Positions 17,201 to 26,670 are shown, counted from the stretch's first letter. The stretch: 64,000 nucleotides of DNA from Micromonospora fulviviridis (GCF_014648395.1 NZ_BMRA01000001.1:1-64000); one strand, 5' to 3'. A program made the numbers and translations. The notes: a model not told the origin generated them from the letters alone.

Positions 17201-18004
17201 ATGGCGGCTACGGCCGAACTGGCGGTGATCGGCGGGTCGGGCCTCTACGCCCTGCTCGACGGCGCCACCGAGCACGTGCTGGAGACGCCGTACGGCGCGC
17301 CGTCGGACCCGGTCACGATCGCCGAGGTGGCCGGCCGGCGGGTGGCGTTCCTGCCCCGGCACGGGCGCGACCACCGCTACCCGCCGCACCTCATCCCCTA
17401 CCGGGCCAACCTCTGGGCCCTGCGCTCCCTGGGCGTACGCCAGGTGCTGGCGCCCTGCGCGGTCGGCGGGCTGCGGCCGGAACTGGGCCCGGGCACGTTC
17501 GTGGTGCCGGACCAGCTCATCGACCGCACCAGCGGGCGGCCCCAGACCTACTACGACCACGGCGCGGTGCACGTGTCGTTCGCCGACCCGTACTGCCCGG
17601 CGGGGCGGCGGACGCTGCTCGACGCGGCGGCCGGGCGGGGCGTGCCGGCGGTGGACGGCGGGACGGTGGTGGTGGTCGAGGGCCCGCGGTTCTCCACCCG
17701 AGCGGAGTCGCGCTGGTTCGCCTCGATCGGCGGCACGGTGGTCAACATGACCGGTCACCCCGAGGCGGTGCTCGCCCGCGAACTGGCCCTCTGCTACACC
17801 TCGATCGCCCTGGTCACCGACCTGGACGCCGGCGTCGAGGCGGGCGGGTCGGTGACCCAGGAGGAGGTCTTCCGGGTCTTCGCGGAGAACACCGACCGGC
17901 TGCGCGGGGTGCTGCTGGACGCCGTCGCCGCGCTGCCCGCCGAGCGGGACTGCCCCTGCGGACGGGCGCTCGACGGGATCAAGCTTCCGTTCCCGCTGCC
18001 CTGA
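17201..18004 (+). CDS. mtnP: S-methyl-5'-thioadenosine phosphorylase
   Basis: This 267-residue cytosolic enzyme cleaves methylthioadenosine with phosphate to adenine and methylthioribose 1-phosphate, in methionine salvage and polyamine by-product recycling. Supporting features are the N-terminal phosphate loop IGGSGLY, LPRHGRDHRYPPH, VEGPRFSTRAES and the base/ribose-binding NMTGHPEA. The ATG at 17201 has the ribosome binding site GGAGGG; the upstream in-frame GTG at 17171 does not. Related purine nucleoside phosphorylases are possible, but GHPEA with the RFSTRAES block is typical of MTAP. Confidence 0.88.
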   Translation: MAATAELAVIGGSGLYALLDGATEHVLETPYGAPSDPVTIAEVAGRRVAFLPRHGRDHRYPPHLIPYRANLWALRSLGVRQVLAPCAVGGLRPELGPGTFVVPDQLIDRTSGRPQTYYDHGAVHVSFADPYCPAGRRTLLDAAAGRGVPAVDGGTVVVVEGPRFSTRAESRWFASIGGTVVNMTGHPEAVLARELALCYTSIALVTDLDAGVEAGGSVTQEEVFRVFAENTDRLRGVLLDAVAALPAERDCPCGRALDGIKLPFPLP

Positions 18005-18114
18005 GCGCCGGGAAGCGCCCGAAAAGTCGACCTCGGCCCGATAGATTCGGCTGGTCGGGACGCTGATCACCGGGCCGTCTCCCGGCACGTGCGGGGGACG
18101 GGAGGCAGCCGGCG

Positions 18115-19710
18115 ATGGCAACGGTCCGCGACACGACCTACGACCTGCTCCGCGCGCTGGGCCTGACCACCGTCTTCGGCAATCCCGGCTCCACCGAGGA
18201 ACCCTTCCTCGCGGACTTCCCGGCCGACTTCCGCTACGTGCACGCCCTGCAGGAGGCGTCGGCGATGGCCATGGCCGACGGCTACGCGCAGGGCACCGGC
18301 CGGCCCGCGCACGTCAACCTGCACACCGCCCCGGGCATCGGCAACGGCATGGGCAACCTGGTCACCGCCTGGCACAACAAGACCCCACTGATCGTCACCG
18401 CCGGCCAGCAGACCCGGGAGATGCTGCTCATCGAGCCCCGGCTGGCCAGCCCTCGGGCGGTCGAGCTGGTCCAGCCGTACGTCAAGTGGGCGCACGAGCC
18501 GGCCCGCGCGCAGGACGTCCCGGCGGCCTTCATGCGGGCGTACGCCTCGGCGGTGCAGCCCCCGGCCGGGCCGGTCTTCCTCTCCCTGCCGATGGACGAC
18601 TGGGGCCGGCCCGCCGACCCGCCGCCGCCGGTGCGGACGGTGGCGACCCGGATCGCGCCGGACCCGGACCTGCTGCGCGGCTTCGCCGCCACGCTGGCCG
18701 CCGCCCACGCCCCGGCGCTGGTGCTCGGCGCCGCGGTGGACCGGGCCGACGCCTGGCCGGCCGCCGTGGCGCTGGCTGAACGGCTGGCCGCCCCGGTCTG
18801 GGCCGCCCCGGCCCCGGAGCGGGCCGTCTTCCCCGAGAGCCACCCGCAGTTCCGGGGCGTCCTGCCCTACGCGATCGGCCCGCTGGCCGAGGCGTTGCGC
18901 GGCCACGACACGGTGCTGGTGGTCGGCGCGCCGGTGTTCCGCTACTACCCGCACGTGCCGGGCGACTACCTGCCCGCCGACACCCGGCTGCTGCACGTCA
19001 CCGACGACCCGGACGAGGCGGCCCGGGCCCCGGTCGGGGAGAGCCTGCTCGGCGACGCCGGGCTGGCCATGGCCGGGCTGGTGGAGCTGCTGCCGCCGGC
19101 GGACCGGCCCCCGCCGCCGGCCCGGGACGCCCCGGCGTCGCCGGAGGCCACCGACCCGCCGAGCGCCGACGCCGTCTTCGCCGCGCTGGCCGGGCAGTGG
19201 CCGGCCGACGGGGTGCTCGTGCAGGAGTCACCGTCCAACCTGGCCGCGCTGCGGCGCCGGCTGCGGATCGACCGGCCCCGGTCGTACTTCACGATGGCCA
19301 GCGGCGGCCTGGGGTTCGGCCTGCCGGCAGCGGTGGGCATCGCGCTGGCCGAGCGGGACACCGGGCGCGGCCGGCCGGTGGTCGCGGTGGTCGGCGACGG
19401 CTCGTTCCACTACTCGGTGCAGGCGCTGTGGACCGCCGCGCAGCTCGGCCTGCCGCTCGCCGTCGTGGTCCCGGTCAACCGGCAGTACGCGATCCTCAAG
19501 GCGTTCGCCGAGCTGAAGCACACACCCGGGGTCCCGGCGCTGGACCTGCCCGGGCTGGACGTCACGGCGGTGGCGCGCGGCTACGGCTGCGCGGCCGAGG
19601 TGGTGGAGTCGCCGGACGCGCTCGGCCCGGCGCTGGCCGCCGCGCTCGCCGCCGACCGGCCGACCGTGCTGCCGGTGCCGATCAGCACCGACGTGCCGCG
19701 GATCCTGTAG
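18115..19710 (+). CDS. Benzoylformate decarboxylase-like ThDP enzyme
   Basis: This 531-residue enzyme is of the thiamine-diphosphate decarboxylase family. It decarboxylates an aromatic or other 2-oxoacid to the aldehyde. Numbering is collinear with benzoylformate decarboxylase (MdlC): S26 in FGNPGST, E47 in LQEASA (cofactor activation) and H70 in NLHTAPG. The Mg/ThDP motif runs from VVGDGSFHYS to the later Asn. At the position of the second catalytic His (H281 in the Pseudomonas enzyme) the sequence reads FRYYPH, so Tyr278 or His280 must take its place. No mandelate pathway genes flank it. The true substrate is uncertain. Confidence 0.8.
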   Translation: MATVRDTTYDLLRALGLTTVFGNPGSTEEPFLADFPADFRYVHALQEASAMAMADGYAQGTGRPAHVNLHTAPGIGNGMGNLVTAWHNKTPLIVTAGQQTREMLLIEPRLASPRAVELVQPYVKWAHEPARAQDVPAAFMRAYASAVQPPAGPVFLSLPMDDWGRPADPPPPVRTVATRIAPDPDLLRGFAATLAAAHAPALVLGAAVDRADAWPAAVALAERLAAPVWAAPAPERAVFPESHPQFRGVLPYAIGPLAEALRGHDTVLVVGAPVFRYYPHVPGDYLPADTRLLHVTDDPDEAARAPVGESLLGDAGLAMAGLVELLPPADRPPPPARDAPASPEATDPPSADAVFAALAGQWPADGVLVQESPSNLAALRRRLRIDRPRSYFTMASGGLGFGLPAAVGIALAERDTGRGRPVVAVVGDGSFHYSVQALWTAAQLGLPLAVVVPVNRQYAILKAFAELKHTPGVPALDLPGLDVTAVARGYGCAAEVVESPDALGPALAAALAADRPTVLPVPISTDVPRIL

Positions 19711-19713
19711 GGG

Positions 19714-20694
19714 TCAGCGGCGCACGGCGAGCGGGGTGCCGCTGACCACGTCGAGCACCACCCGGTCGCCGAGCGGCGCCTTGAGCGTGACGCTCACCGG
19801 CTTCATCACGAGCTGCATCGTGCACGGCCCGGTCGAGCGGACCACCCCGCCGCCGAGCACCACCACGTCGTCCCGCTCCAGCACCAGCGGCGTGGGTTCC
19901 CCGTCGCAGGCGCCCGTCCCGACCCGGTAGTCGACCCGGTTGCCGGTCGTCGCCCGCAGGTCCAGGGCCGCGACGAATCCGTCGTCCACGGGGCGGCTCG
20001 GCGCGGTCCCCTCGGGCGGGGCGCCGACCGCGCTGGGCGCGACGGCGAGGCGGGCCACCGGCGCCCGCAGCCCCTCCACGGTGAACAGCCAGGCCGGCAC
20101 GGTGGCCTGGCCCCGGCTGGTCCGCACCGACGCGCTGCCCAGCGTCACCCCGGTGACCGTCAGCGGCACGCACGGGCTGGCCGCCTGGGTGGCGACCGGC
20201 CCGTCCGGGCCGGGCTCGACGGTCGGGCCGCCCTTGGGCCGCGGCGCCGGGGCCATCGGCCGCCCGTCGCAGGGCGGCGGGTCGCCCTGGTCCAGCTGGG
20301 CGTACGCCTCGGCGGCGCTGATCAGCGGGACCCGCAGCGTGCCGTCCGGGAAGCGGACCGTCCCGTCGGCGGGCCGGGTGGCCGGCAGGTCGATCTGGTC
20401 CCGGTACCAGCCGTTGAGGAAGGCCTGCTTCGTCTCGTCGGTGAAGCCGGGGTCGCCGGTCAGCACGGTGGCCTCGTCGAGCGGGACGTACCCACTGCGC
20501 CAGGCGGGGCCGGGGCGCCACGCCTCGGCCACCTCGGTGGCCCGCTGGCCGAACGCCTCCCAGCGGTGGTCGGGGCCGGAGACCGACGGACCGCTCGGGC
20601 CGGCGGCCGGCGGGCCGGCAGGGTCGGCGCCGGGCGCGGCGCAGCCGGCCAGGACCAGGAGCGGCAGCCCGAGCAGGGCGAGTGATCGACGCAT
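19714..20694 (-). CDS. Lipoprotein of unknown function
   Basis: The protein has 326 residues. The N-terminus MRRSLALLGLPLLVLAGCAA is a lipoprotein signal with lipobox LAGC, so the mature protein is membrane-anchored on the outer face. A Pro/Gly-rich spacer precedes a beta-rich region. Several cysteines (PPCDGR, SPCVPL, GACDGE, GPCTMQ) could form two disulfides. I do not recognise the family. It is convergent with the decarboxylase gene, with 3 bp between stops, and lies downstream of the small helical protein gene. Confidence 0.7.
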   Translation of the reverse strand: MRRSLALLGLPLLVLAGCAAPGADPAGPPAAGPSGPSVSGPDHRWEAFGQRATEVAEAWRPGPAWRSGYVPLDEATVLTGDPGFTDETKQAFLNGWYRDQIDLPATRPADGTVRFPDGTLRVPLISAAEAYAQLDQGDPPPCDGRPMAPAPRPKGGPTVEPGPDGPVATQAASPCVPLTVTGVTLGSASVRTSRGQATVPAWLFTVEGLRAPVARLAVAPSAVGAPPEGTAPSRPVDDGFVAALDLRATTGNRVDYRVGTGACDGEPTPLVLERDDVVVLGGGVVRSTGPCTMQLVMKPVSVTLKAPLGDRVVLDVVSGTPLAVRR

Positions 20695-20732
20695 GCCGGT
20701 TGGACGCGACGCTCCACCGGCCGGTTCCCCGG

Positions 20733-21185
20733 TCAGTCCTCCCCGCCCAGGTCGGCCTGGTACGCCTCCCAGAGCAGGTCCGCGCCGCGCTGCCGGTGCC
20801 GGTCGAGCGCCCGCAGCAGGTTCCGGGCCTGCTCGCGCAACTCCTCGGCGGGCACCGCGGGAAGCCGTACCGCGTGCTGGAGCGCGGCGAACGCGGCCGC
20901 GATGGCGGCGTGCTCGCCGGCCAGCAGGCGTACGCCCCGGTCGAGCCGGGGCGCCTGGTGGAGCAGTTCGGCGTAGAAGCCGGCCGGTCCCTCGGTGACC
21001 CGGACGTGCTCGGCGAAGCCCTGCCGGACCGGGCCGAGGCGGCCGATCAGGTGCTCCCGCCAGCGTGGCTCGGCCGGCGCCGCGGCGAGCGCCCGGGCGA
21101 GGGCGCGCACGTCGCCGGCAGGGCCGGGCCGGGGCGGGGGCACGGCGGTGACGGTGGACGGCTGCTGAATCGGATTGGTGACCAT
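20733..21185 (-). CDS. Small helical protein, possibly hemerythrin-like
   Basis: This 150-residue, mostly helical protein has no signal or membrane segment. His and Glu residues recur at helix ends (FAEHVRVTEGPAGFYAE, LAGEHAAI, LDRHRQRGADLLWEAY) in a pattern like hemerythrin-type four-helix bundles. The last helix HRQRGADLLWEAYQ resembles that of actinobacterial HHE proteins. The full ligand set is not clear, so the assignment is tentative. The lipoprotein gene follows 38 bp downstream. Confidence 0.6.
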   Translation of the reverse strand: MVTNPIQQPSTVTAVPPPRPGPAGDVRALARALAAAPAEPRWREHLIGRLGPVRQGFAEHVRVTEGPAGFYAELLHQAPRLDRGVRLLAGEHAAIAAAFAALQHAVRLPAVPAEELREQARNLLRALDRHRQRGADLLWEAYQADLGGED

Positions 21186-21302
21186 GGCACCTCCCGCGCT
21201 GCTGCGCTACCGCGTACAGCGATGGTGAACCCGGTCACCCGACCTGTCCAGGAGGGGCGGGCGCCTCATCTGCCCCTTCCGCCCCGGCAGTCACAGCCGC
21301 CC

Positions 21303-21965
21303 CTACAGTCCCAGGGGATTGCCCGCCATGTCGCGCAGTCGGCCGGCGAGGGCGTGCGCGTCGGCGTCCCGGCCCTGGTCCGGCCGGCCGGCGGTGATCG
21401 CGTCGGCGAGCGCCCGCAGCTCGTCCGGGGGCGGGCTGCCCGGCCCCGGGCCCTGCAACGGGATGGTGACCCTCCGGCCGCTGTCCCGGTCTTGGGCGAT
21501 CAGCGTGGGCACCCGCACCACCCCGTCGTCGCCGATCCGGTGGGCGACCGCGCCGCCGCGCACCTCGGCGGTGGCCAGGTCGACGGTGCGGGTGCCGAGC
21601 GCGCCACGGACCGAGGCCCGGGTCCCGTCCAGCCAGGCGGCCGTGCGCAGCACCCGCAGCACGAGGTAGAGCCCGATCAGCACGAACGGCAGCCCGCAGA
21701 GTCCGGCGTAGCGCAGCGGTGCGGGCGCGGCGGTGGCGCCGTCGTGCAGGTCGGGCGGGAGCAGGTCGGGCGGCAGGTCCCGGACGTCGTCGTACGAGGG
21801 GACCGGGTCGCCGAAGCCGCCGACCCGGCGCAGCAGGCCGTCGGCGACCAGCGGCAGCAGCACGAAGGCCGCGCCGACGGCGGTGCACAGGACGCCCACC
21901 AGGGCGGCCACGGCGCGCTGGCCGGACGCCGCGCCGACGGAGAGTGGGATCCGCTCATTCGTCAC
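21303..21965 (-). CDS. Two-helix membrane protein of unknown function
   Basis: This 220-residue protein has two hydrophobic helices, at about 17-42 and 88-112. They are separated by a Pro/Asp-rich external loop and followed by a cytoplasmic PH-like beta region (RASVRGALGTRTVDL, VTIPLQGPG). The GTG at 21965 starts the conserved-looking part; upstream in-frame codons run into the tmRNA flank. The family is not recognised. It lies 77 bp downstream of the ssrA 3' end on the same strand. Confidence 0.65.
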   Translation of the reverse strand: MTNERIPLSVGAASGQRAVAALVGVLCTAVGAAFVLLPLVADGLLRRVGGFGDPVPSYDDVRDLPPDLLPPDLHDGATAAPAPLRYAGLCGLPFVLIGLYLVLRVLRTAAWLDGTRASVRGALGTRTVDLATAEVRGGAVAHRIGDDGVVRVPTLIAQDRDSGRRVTIPLQGPGPGSPPPDELRALADAITAGRPDQGRDADAHALAGRLRDMAGNPLGL

Positions 21966-22042
21966 AGGCGGCAGCCTAGAGCCGAACGAGCCTGGAGACG
22001 ACTGTGCGCCCCGGTCCGGTGGACCGGGGCGCACAGGTCAGG

Positions 22043-22418
22043 TGGTGGAGGTGCCGGGAATCGAACCCGGGTCCTTCGCCGCCTTGTCAGGGCTTCTCCG
22101 AGCGCAGCTCGCTGTGCCTCTACTCGGCCCCTCCGATCACGCGAGCGAGTCGGTGTGACGGGCCCAGTCGCTGATTGATCTCGCCGCACGGACCCCGCGA
22201 CCGGGTCCGGTTGGCCAGCCTTCTAGCTGATGCCGGCTAACTGGGTCGAAGGCGCTCCCAGGCCGACAGACTTGCTACTCGCCTCAGGCGGCGAGAGCGA
22301 AGTCAGCGCGATTGTTCTTGGCGCTTATTGGTTTCCGACGAACGATTCTCGAGACGACGTCGGCTTCCTCGGCTCGCTTCCCCTGCCGCAACGTACGAAG
22401 TCGAAACCAGTCACCCCC
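22043..22418 (-). ncRNA. ssrA: Transfer-messenger RNA (tmRNA)
   Basis: This RNA of about 376 nt rescues stalled ribosomes with SmpB. The 5' end GGGGGTGACTGGTTTCGAC and the 3' end CACCTCCACCA pair as a 7-bp tRNA-Ala-like acceptor stem, and a T-arm (GGTTCGATTCC) precedes it. CCA is encoded. The internal tag frame runs at 22322-22284 on the minus strand, with resume codon GCC. It encodes AKNNRADFALAA followed by TGA, ending in the ClpXP/ClpAP-recognised LAA. The smpB gene lies 104 bp upstream, the classical partner arrangement. Confidence 0.95.
22284..22322 (-). other. ssrA: tmRNA proteolysis-tag reading frame
   Basis: Within the tmRNA, the resume codon GCC at 22322-22320 begins a 12-codon frame ending in TGA. 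It encodes A-K-N-N-R-A-D-F-A-L-A-A. The tag is appended to nascent peptides from stalled ribosomes and marks them for degradation. The tail FALAA is shared with other actinomycete tags. Confidence 0.92.
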
Positions 22419-22522
22419 TCGACGGGCTGCCCCTGTCGGCAGCAACACCAAGCCTAACGCCTGGCGCAACCGGATTCATTCCGAGGCCGGCCGGAAGCCG
22501 GCACCCGGACGAACCGGACGTT

Positions 22523-23002
22523 TCACTCACCCATGCCCTTGCCGCGCCGGCCCACCACGCGGGCGATCTCCCGCTCGGCGTCCCGCTTGGCCAGGTCCTG
22601 GCGCTTGTCGTACGACTTCTTACCCCGGGCCAGGCCGATCTCCACCTTCGCCCAGCCGTCGGAGAAGTAAACCTGCAACGGCACCATGGTGAGACCGCTC
22701 TCCTTGGTCTTGCCGATCAGCCGGTCGATCTCCAGCCGCTTGAGCAGCAGCTTCCGGGTACGCCGGGGCTCGTGGTTGGTCCAGGTGCCCTGGGTGTACT
22801 CGGGGATGTGCATGCCGTGCAGGTAGAGCTCGCCGTCACGTTCCTGGGCAAACGCGTCGACCAGCGACGCCCGCCCGGCCCGCAGCGACTTGACCTCGGT
22901 GCCGGTCAGCGACATGCCCGCCTCGTACGTGTCGAGGATGGCGTAGTCGTGCCGCGCCTTCTTGTTGGAGGCGACCACCTTGCGACCCTTTTCCCGTGGC
23001 AT
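22523..23002 (-). CDS. smpB: SsrA-binding protein
   Basis: This 159-residue tmRNA partner has the SmpB OB-fold core: [17 protein letters not shown], the tmRNA-binding [32 protein letters not shown], and the basic tail [17 protein letters not shown], which mimics the codon-anticodon helix in the decoding site. The ATG at 23002 has GGAGGT at ideal spacing; an in-frame GTG nine bases earlier is part of that ribosome binding site. It is followed by ssrA and preceded by ftsX across a strong stem-loop, so it is likely transcribed separately from ftsEX. Confidence 0.97.
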   Translation of the reverse strand: MPREKGRKVVASNKKARHDYAILDTYEAGMSLTGTEVKSLRAGRASLVDAFAQERDGELYLHGMHIPEYTQGTWTNHEPRRTRKLLLKRLEIDRLIGKTKESGLTMVPLQVYFSDGWAKVEIGLARGKKSYDKRQDLAKRDAEREIARVVGRRGKGMGE

Positions 23003-23056
23003 CGGCGCCACCTCCCTTCCGATCGCGGAGCGCGGATCATGCTACCGGAAGTACAA

Positions 23057-23095
23057 GGGCCCTCCCGCGCGGTTTATTCCGACGCGGGAGGGCCC
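23057..23095 (-). terminator. Strong stem-loop between ftsX and smpB
   Basis: GGGCCCTCCCGCG at 23057-23069 and CGCGGGAGGGCCC at 23083-23095 form a perfect 13-bp stem with a 13-nt loop. It begins 20 bp after the ftsX stop, and probably ends the prfB-ftsE-ftsX transcript. Confidence 0.8.
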
Positions 23096-23115
23096 TCGGA
23101 GAGCCGTACCGGCAA

Positions 23116-23991
23116 CTAGACCCGCAGGTAGAAGCGGAGCGTGACCCAGGCGGTCACCGCGCTGACCAGGCCACCGACGGCGGCCATCAGCGGGAACGTC
23201 AGCAAGATCTCGGACCAGGAGATCGGCGTGATGAGGCCCTCCAGGGCCGCCATCGAACTCCCCGCCGCGAGCACCTTCAAGGCGATCAGCGCGACGAGGC
23301 CGAGGATCGAGCCGATCAGACCGGCCACCACCGCCTCCAGCACGAACGGCGCCTGGATGAACCAGTTGGAGGCGCCGACCAGCTTCATGACCGCGACCTC
23401 ACGCCGCTTGCTGTACGCGGCCACCTGGATGGTGTTGGCGACCAGCAGCAAGGCGGCCACCGCCATCACGATCGCGATGACCAGCGCGCCGTTCTGGAAG
23501 CCGGAGAGCACGCCGAAGACCTTGTCGAGCAGCTTGCTCTGGTCGACGATCGTGTCGATGCCCTCGGAGGTCTTGTACTCGTCGTAGATCTTCTTGTACT
23601 GCTCCGGGTTGACCAGCGTGAGCCGGAACGACTCGGGGAGCTGGTCGGGCTTGACCGCGTTCACGAGGTCCGGGGCGTCGGCGTACATCTGCTGGAAGCG
23701 CTTGTACGCCTCGTCCTTGTTGACGTACGTGACTTCCTTGATCATCGGGTCGGCCTTGAGCTTGGTCTCGAGGTCGATCCGCTGCTGCTCGTTGACGTCG
23801 GTCTTCAGGAAGATCGAGACCTGGACGTTCTCGTAGTAGAGGTCCTTCATGTCGCCGACCTTCTGGTACAGAAGGCCACTGCCGCCCAGCATGAACAGCG
23901 ACACCGCCATGGTGATGATCATGGCGAGGGTCATGGTGACGTTGCGCCACAGTCCGACCAGTACCTCGGACAGGACGTACTTCATCCGCAT
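23116..23991 (-). CDS. ftsX: Cell division protein FtsX
   Basis: This 291-residue membrane subunit of the FtsEX complex couples division-site ATPase activity to peptidoglycan hydrolases outside the membrane. It has an N-terminal helix near 18-38, then a large extracellular loop (about 45-165, with the FtsX domain feature VSIFLKTDVNEQQ). Three C-terminal helices follow, including the conserved VAVMKLVGAS coupling segment. The length is as expected. It lies 65 bp downstream of ftsE. Confidence 0.95.
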   Translation of the reverse strand: MRMKYVLSEVLVGLWRNVTMTLAMIITMAVSLFMLGGSGLLYQKVGDMKDLYYENVQVSIFLKTDVNEQQRIDLETKLKADPMIKEVTYVNKDEAYKRFQQMYADAPDLVNAVKPDQLPESFRLTLVNPEQYKKIYDEYKTSEGIDTIVDQSKLLDKVFGVLSGFQNGALVIAIVMAVAALLLVANTIQVAAYSKRREVAVMKLVGASNWFIQAPFVLEAVVAGLIGSILGLVALIALKVLAAGSSMAALEGLITPISWSEILLTFPLMAAVGGLVSAVTAWVTLRFYLRV

Positions 23992-24056
23992 CGGGATATT
24001 CCTCCGGCTCTCCGGCGTGAGGTGTTCGTCGTCAGGGTCTGCGGGTCGTCAGCGGC

Positions 24057-24737
24057 TCAGCCGTAGACGCCGCGGGCCTGGTCGCGCACGATGCGGCCGC
24101 TCTCGATCTCGATGACGCGGCGGCGCATCTGGTTCACGATGTTGGAGTCGTGCGTGACCATCACGACGGTCGTGCCGGTGCGGTTGATCCGGTCCAGCAG
24201 GCGCATGATCTCGATCGAGGTGTCCGGGTCCAGGTTTCCGGTGGGCTCGTCCGCCAGCAGGATCAGCGGCCGGTTCACGAACGCCCGGGCCACCGCGACC
24301 CGCTGCTGCTCACCACCGGACAGCTCGTGGGGGTAGCGGTGCTCCTTCCCACCGAGCCCGACCAGCTCCAGCACCTCCGGCACGACCCGGCGGGCGACCG
24401 CCTTGGTCTTGCCGATCACCTCCAGCGCGAACGCCACGTTCTCGTAGGCGGTGCGGTTCGGCAGGAGCCGGAAGTCCTGGAAGACGCAGCCGATGGAACG
24501 CCGGAAGTGGGGTCGCTTCCAGGAGCGCATCGACGTGACGTCCTTGCCGTTGACGACGACCCGCCCCTTGTTGGGGGTGACCTCGTGCAGCAGCAACTTG
24601 ATGATCGTGGACTTGCCGGAGCCGGATGGACCGATGAAGAAGACGAACTCGCCCTTCTCGATCGAGACGGACACGTTGTCGAGCGAAGGCCGGGACGCCT
24701 TCGGGTACGTCTTCGTCACTTGCTCAAGCTGAATCAC
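24057..24737 (-). CDS. ftsE: Cell division ATP-binding protein FtsE
   Basis: This 226-residue ABC ATPase energises FtsX at the septum. Walker A is GPSGSGKST, the Q-loop lies in [20 protein letters not shown], the signature is LSGGEQQ, Walker B is [12 protein letters not shown], and the switch His is in MVTHD. The GTG at 24737 gives the normal family length and start ([12 protein letters not shown]); a longer frame to 24773 lacks support. It precedes ftsX as usual and follows prfB with about 119 bp between. Confidence 0.95.
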   Translation of the reverse strand: MIQLEQVTKTYPKASRPSLDNVSVSIEKGEFVFFIGPSGSGKSTIIKLLLHEVTPNKGRVVVNGKDVTSMRSWKRPHFRRSIGCVFQDFRLLPNRTAYENVAFALEVIGKTKAVARRVVPEVLELVGLGGKEHRYPHELSGGEQQRVAVARAFVNRPLILLADEPTGNLDPDTSIEIMRLLDRINRTGTTVVMVTHDSNIVNQMRRRVIEIESGRIVRDQARGVYG

Positions 24738-24855
24738 GGGTCGAGAGTCTACGCGGTGTAACCGGAGAGCCAAGCCCCCCGCCCCTCCGAAGCGAGTCGC
24801 GTCGTCGATTCAGCCGGTCAGACAGAGATCGACGAAGCGCTGCGTCCGAGATCGA

Positions 24856-25977
24856 TCACGCACCGTCAGCGGTGAGCTGCTGCTGCTTCCGCCAGCGGAT
24901 ACCCGCCTCGATGAAGCTGTCCAGCTCGCCGTCGAAGACCGCGGACGGATTGCCCGTCTCCTGCTCGGTCCGCAGATCCTTCACCATCTGATAAGGGTGC
25001 AGAACGTACGAGCGCATCTGGTCGCCCCAGGAGCCGGCGGCGTCGGTCTTCAGGCCCTGGAGCTTGGCCTGCTCCTCCTGCCGCTTGCGCTCCAGCAGCC
25101 GGGCCTGGAGCACCCGCAGCGCGGAGGCCTTGTTCTGCAGCTGGGACTTCTCGTTCTGGCAGGTGACCACGATGCCGGTCGGGATGTGGGTGATCCGGAC
25201 CGCCGAGTCGGTGGTGTTGACGCTCTGCCCGCCCGGGCCGGAGGAGCGGTAGACGTCGATCCGCATCTCGTTCTCGGGGATCTCGATGTGGTCGGTCTGC
25301 TCCACGACCGGCAGCACCTCGACGCCGGCGAAACTGGTCTGCCGGCGGCCCTGGTTGTCGAACGGGCTGATCCGGACCAGCCGGTGGGTGCCGGACTCCA
25401 CGCTGAGCGTGCCGAAGGCGTAGGGCACCTTGACCGTGAAGGTGGCCGACTTGAGGCCCGCCTCCTCGGCGTACGAGGTCTCGTAGACCTCGGTCGGGTA
25501 GCCGTGCCGCTCGGCCCAGCGCAGGTACATCCGGAGCAGCATCTCGGCGAAGTCCGCCGCGTCCACGCCGCCCGCGCCGGCCCGGATGGCGACCAGCGCC
25601 TCCCGGGAGTCGTACTCGCCGGAGAGCAGGGTGCGGACCTCCATCTCCTGGATGGCCTTGGTCAGCCCGGTGATCTCCGACTCCACCTCGACCAGGGTGC
25701 CGGGGTCGGACTCGGCCTGGGCAAGCTCCAGCAGCACCCCGGCGTCGTCGAGGCGGGAGCGGAGGGTGCCGAGCTTGGAGATCTCACCGTTGACGTACGA
25801 CAGCTGCGAGGTCACCTGCTGCGCCTTGGCCTGGTCGTCCCACAGGTCCGGCGCGGAGGCCTCCTGCTCCAGGCGGGCCTTCTGCTCGCGCAGCTTGTCG
25901 AGGTCGAGCACAGCCTCGATGTTGCGTAGGGTGGCGTCGAGTTCCTTGAGCTGTTCGGCGTAATCGGCAGCGGTCAC
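24856..25977 (-). CDS. prfB: Peptide chain release factor 2
   Basis: This factor of about 373 residues reads UGA and UAA and triggers peptide release. An N-terminal helical domain is followed by the SPF codon-recognition tripeptide ([10 protein letters not shown]) and the catalytic GGQ loop ([16 protein letters not shown]). The whole protein lies in one frame, so the autoregulatory +1 frameshift of E. coli prfB is absent, as is common in actinobacteria. The start is GTG at 25977; a TTG three codons earlier is possible. No clear ribosome binding site is seen, suggesting leaderless translation. Confidence 0.95.
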   Translation of the reverse strand: MTAADYAEQLKELDATLRNIEAVLDLDKLREQKARLEQEASAPDLWDDQAKAQQVTSQLSYVNGEISKLGTLRSRLDDAGVLLELAQAESDPGTLVEVESEITGLTKAIQEMEVRTLLSGEYDSREALVAIRAGAGGVDAADFAEMLLRMYLRWAERHGYPTEVYETSYAEEAGLKSATFTVKVPYAFGTLSVESGTHRLVRISPFDNQGRRQTSFAGVEVLPVVEQTDHIEIPENEMRIDVYRSSGPGGQSVNTTDSAVRITHIPTGIVVTCQNEKSQLQNKASALRVLQARLLERKRQEEQAKLQGLKTDAAGSWGDQMRSYVLHPYQMVKDLRTEQETGNPSAVFDGELDSFIEAGIRWRKQQQLTADGA

Positions 25978-26022
25978 GACAGACAAGCCTACTGCCTATG
26001 CTGGCCGGTCCGGCGCAGGTGG

Positions 26023-26538
26023 TCAGCCGACCGGGGCGCTCTTGAGCCAGGACAGCGCGGCCCGGTGGTAGGCGACGGCGAACTCGAGCGCGCTGGCGTC
26101 GTAGTTGTCGCCCTCCTTCTTGGCGTTCTTGACCTGCTCACGCACCGCCGCCAGGGCCTCGGTGTGGTACTCGTTCGCCGAGGCGTACAGGTTCTTGAGC
26201 TGGCTCGCCGAGTGCAGGTTGCCGAAGGCGATCCGTAGCGCGATCGGGTTACGGATGGTGTCCCGCCCGGGGTTCTCCGCCAGCCAGCGGGAGAATGTCC
26301 GTTTCCCGGCCGCCGTGATCGCGTACGGCTGGCTCAACCGCGGCCCGGGCTTGCCGAGCCGCACGAGACCCTTCTCGGCCAGGACGGGAAGCTCCCGGTA
26401 GACCTGGCTGCGGGTCATCGACCAGTACGGCGCCAGCCGGCGCTCGGCGGCGGCCATCAGTTGGCCGCCTGTCATCGGGCCGTCGTGCAGCAGCCCCAGC
26501 AGGGCCGCCGCCGTCGGGTTGACTCCGGATTCCGCCAT
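26023..26538 (-). CDS. PadR-family transcriptional regulator
   Basis: This 171-residue regulator has an N-terminal winged helix-turn-helix (about 8-80): ALLGLLHDGPMTGGQLM, then the recognition helix SMTRSQVYRELPVLAEKGLV, then a wing. A helical C-terminal dimerisation region follows. PadR proteins usually repress nearby detoxification or transport genes. The ATG at 26538 follows a plausible start region. Its neighbours are prfB downstream and pruA 176 bp upstream behind a terminator, so it is probably monocistronic. The target is unknown. Confidence 0.85.
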   Translation of the reverse strand: MAESGVNPTAAALLGLLHDGPMTGGQLMAAAERRLAPYWSMTRSQVYRELPVLAEKGLVRLGKPGPRLSQPYAITAAGKRTFSRWLAENPGRDTIRNPIALRIAFGNLHSASQLKNLYASANEYHTEALAAVREQVKNAKKEGDNYDASALEFAVAYHRAALSWLKSAPVG

Positions 26539-26670
26539 GCCCTCTAAGCTGCCACTTTGTCGGACCTGGCGTCCAGGATTTGCCGTTTTAGCCACCCGTT
26601 GGCTGGTCCGATGTGCACTGTCGGCGGACGACAGTCCGCCGGGGACCTCCGGGGCCTCCCCCGGCCGGCC

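Noticed and set aside
24856..25977. Possible programmed +1 frameshift in prfB
   Set aside because: The complete RF2 sequence including SPF and GGQ lies in a single frame from the start codon, with no internal TGA, so no frameshift is needed.
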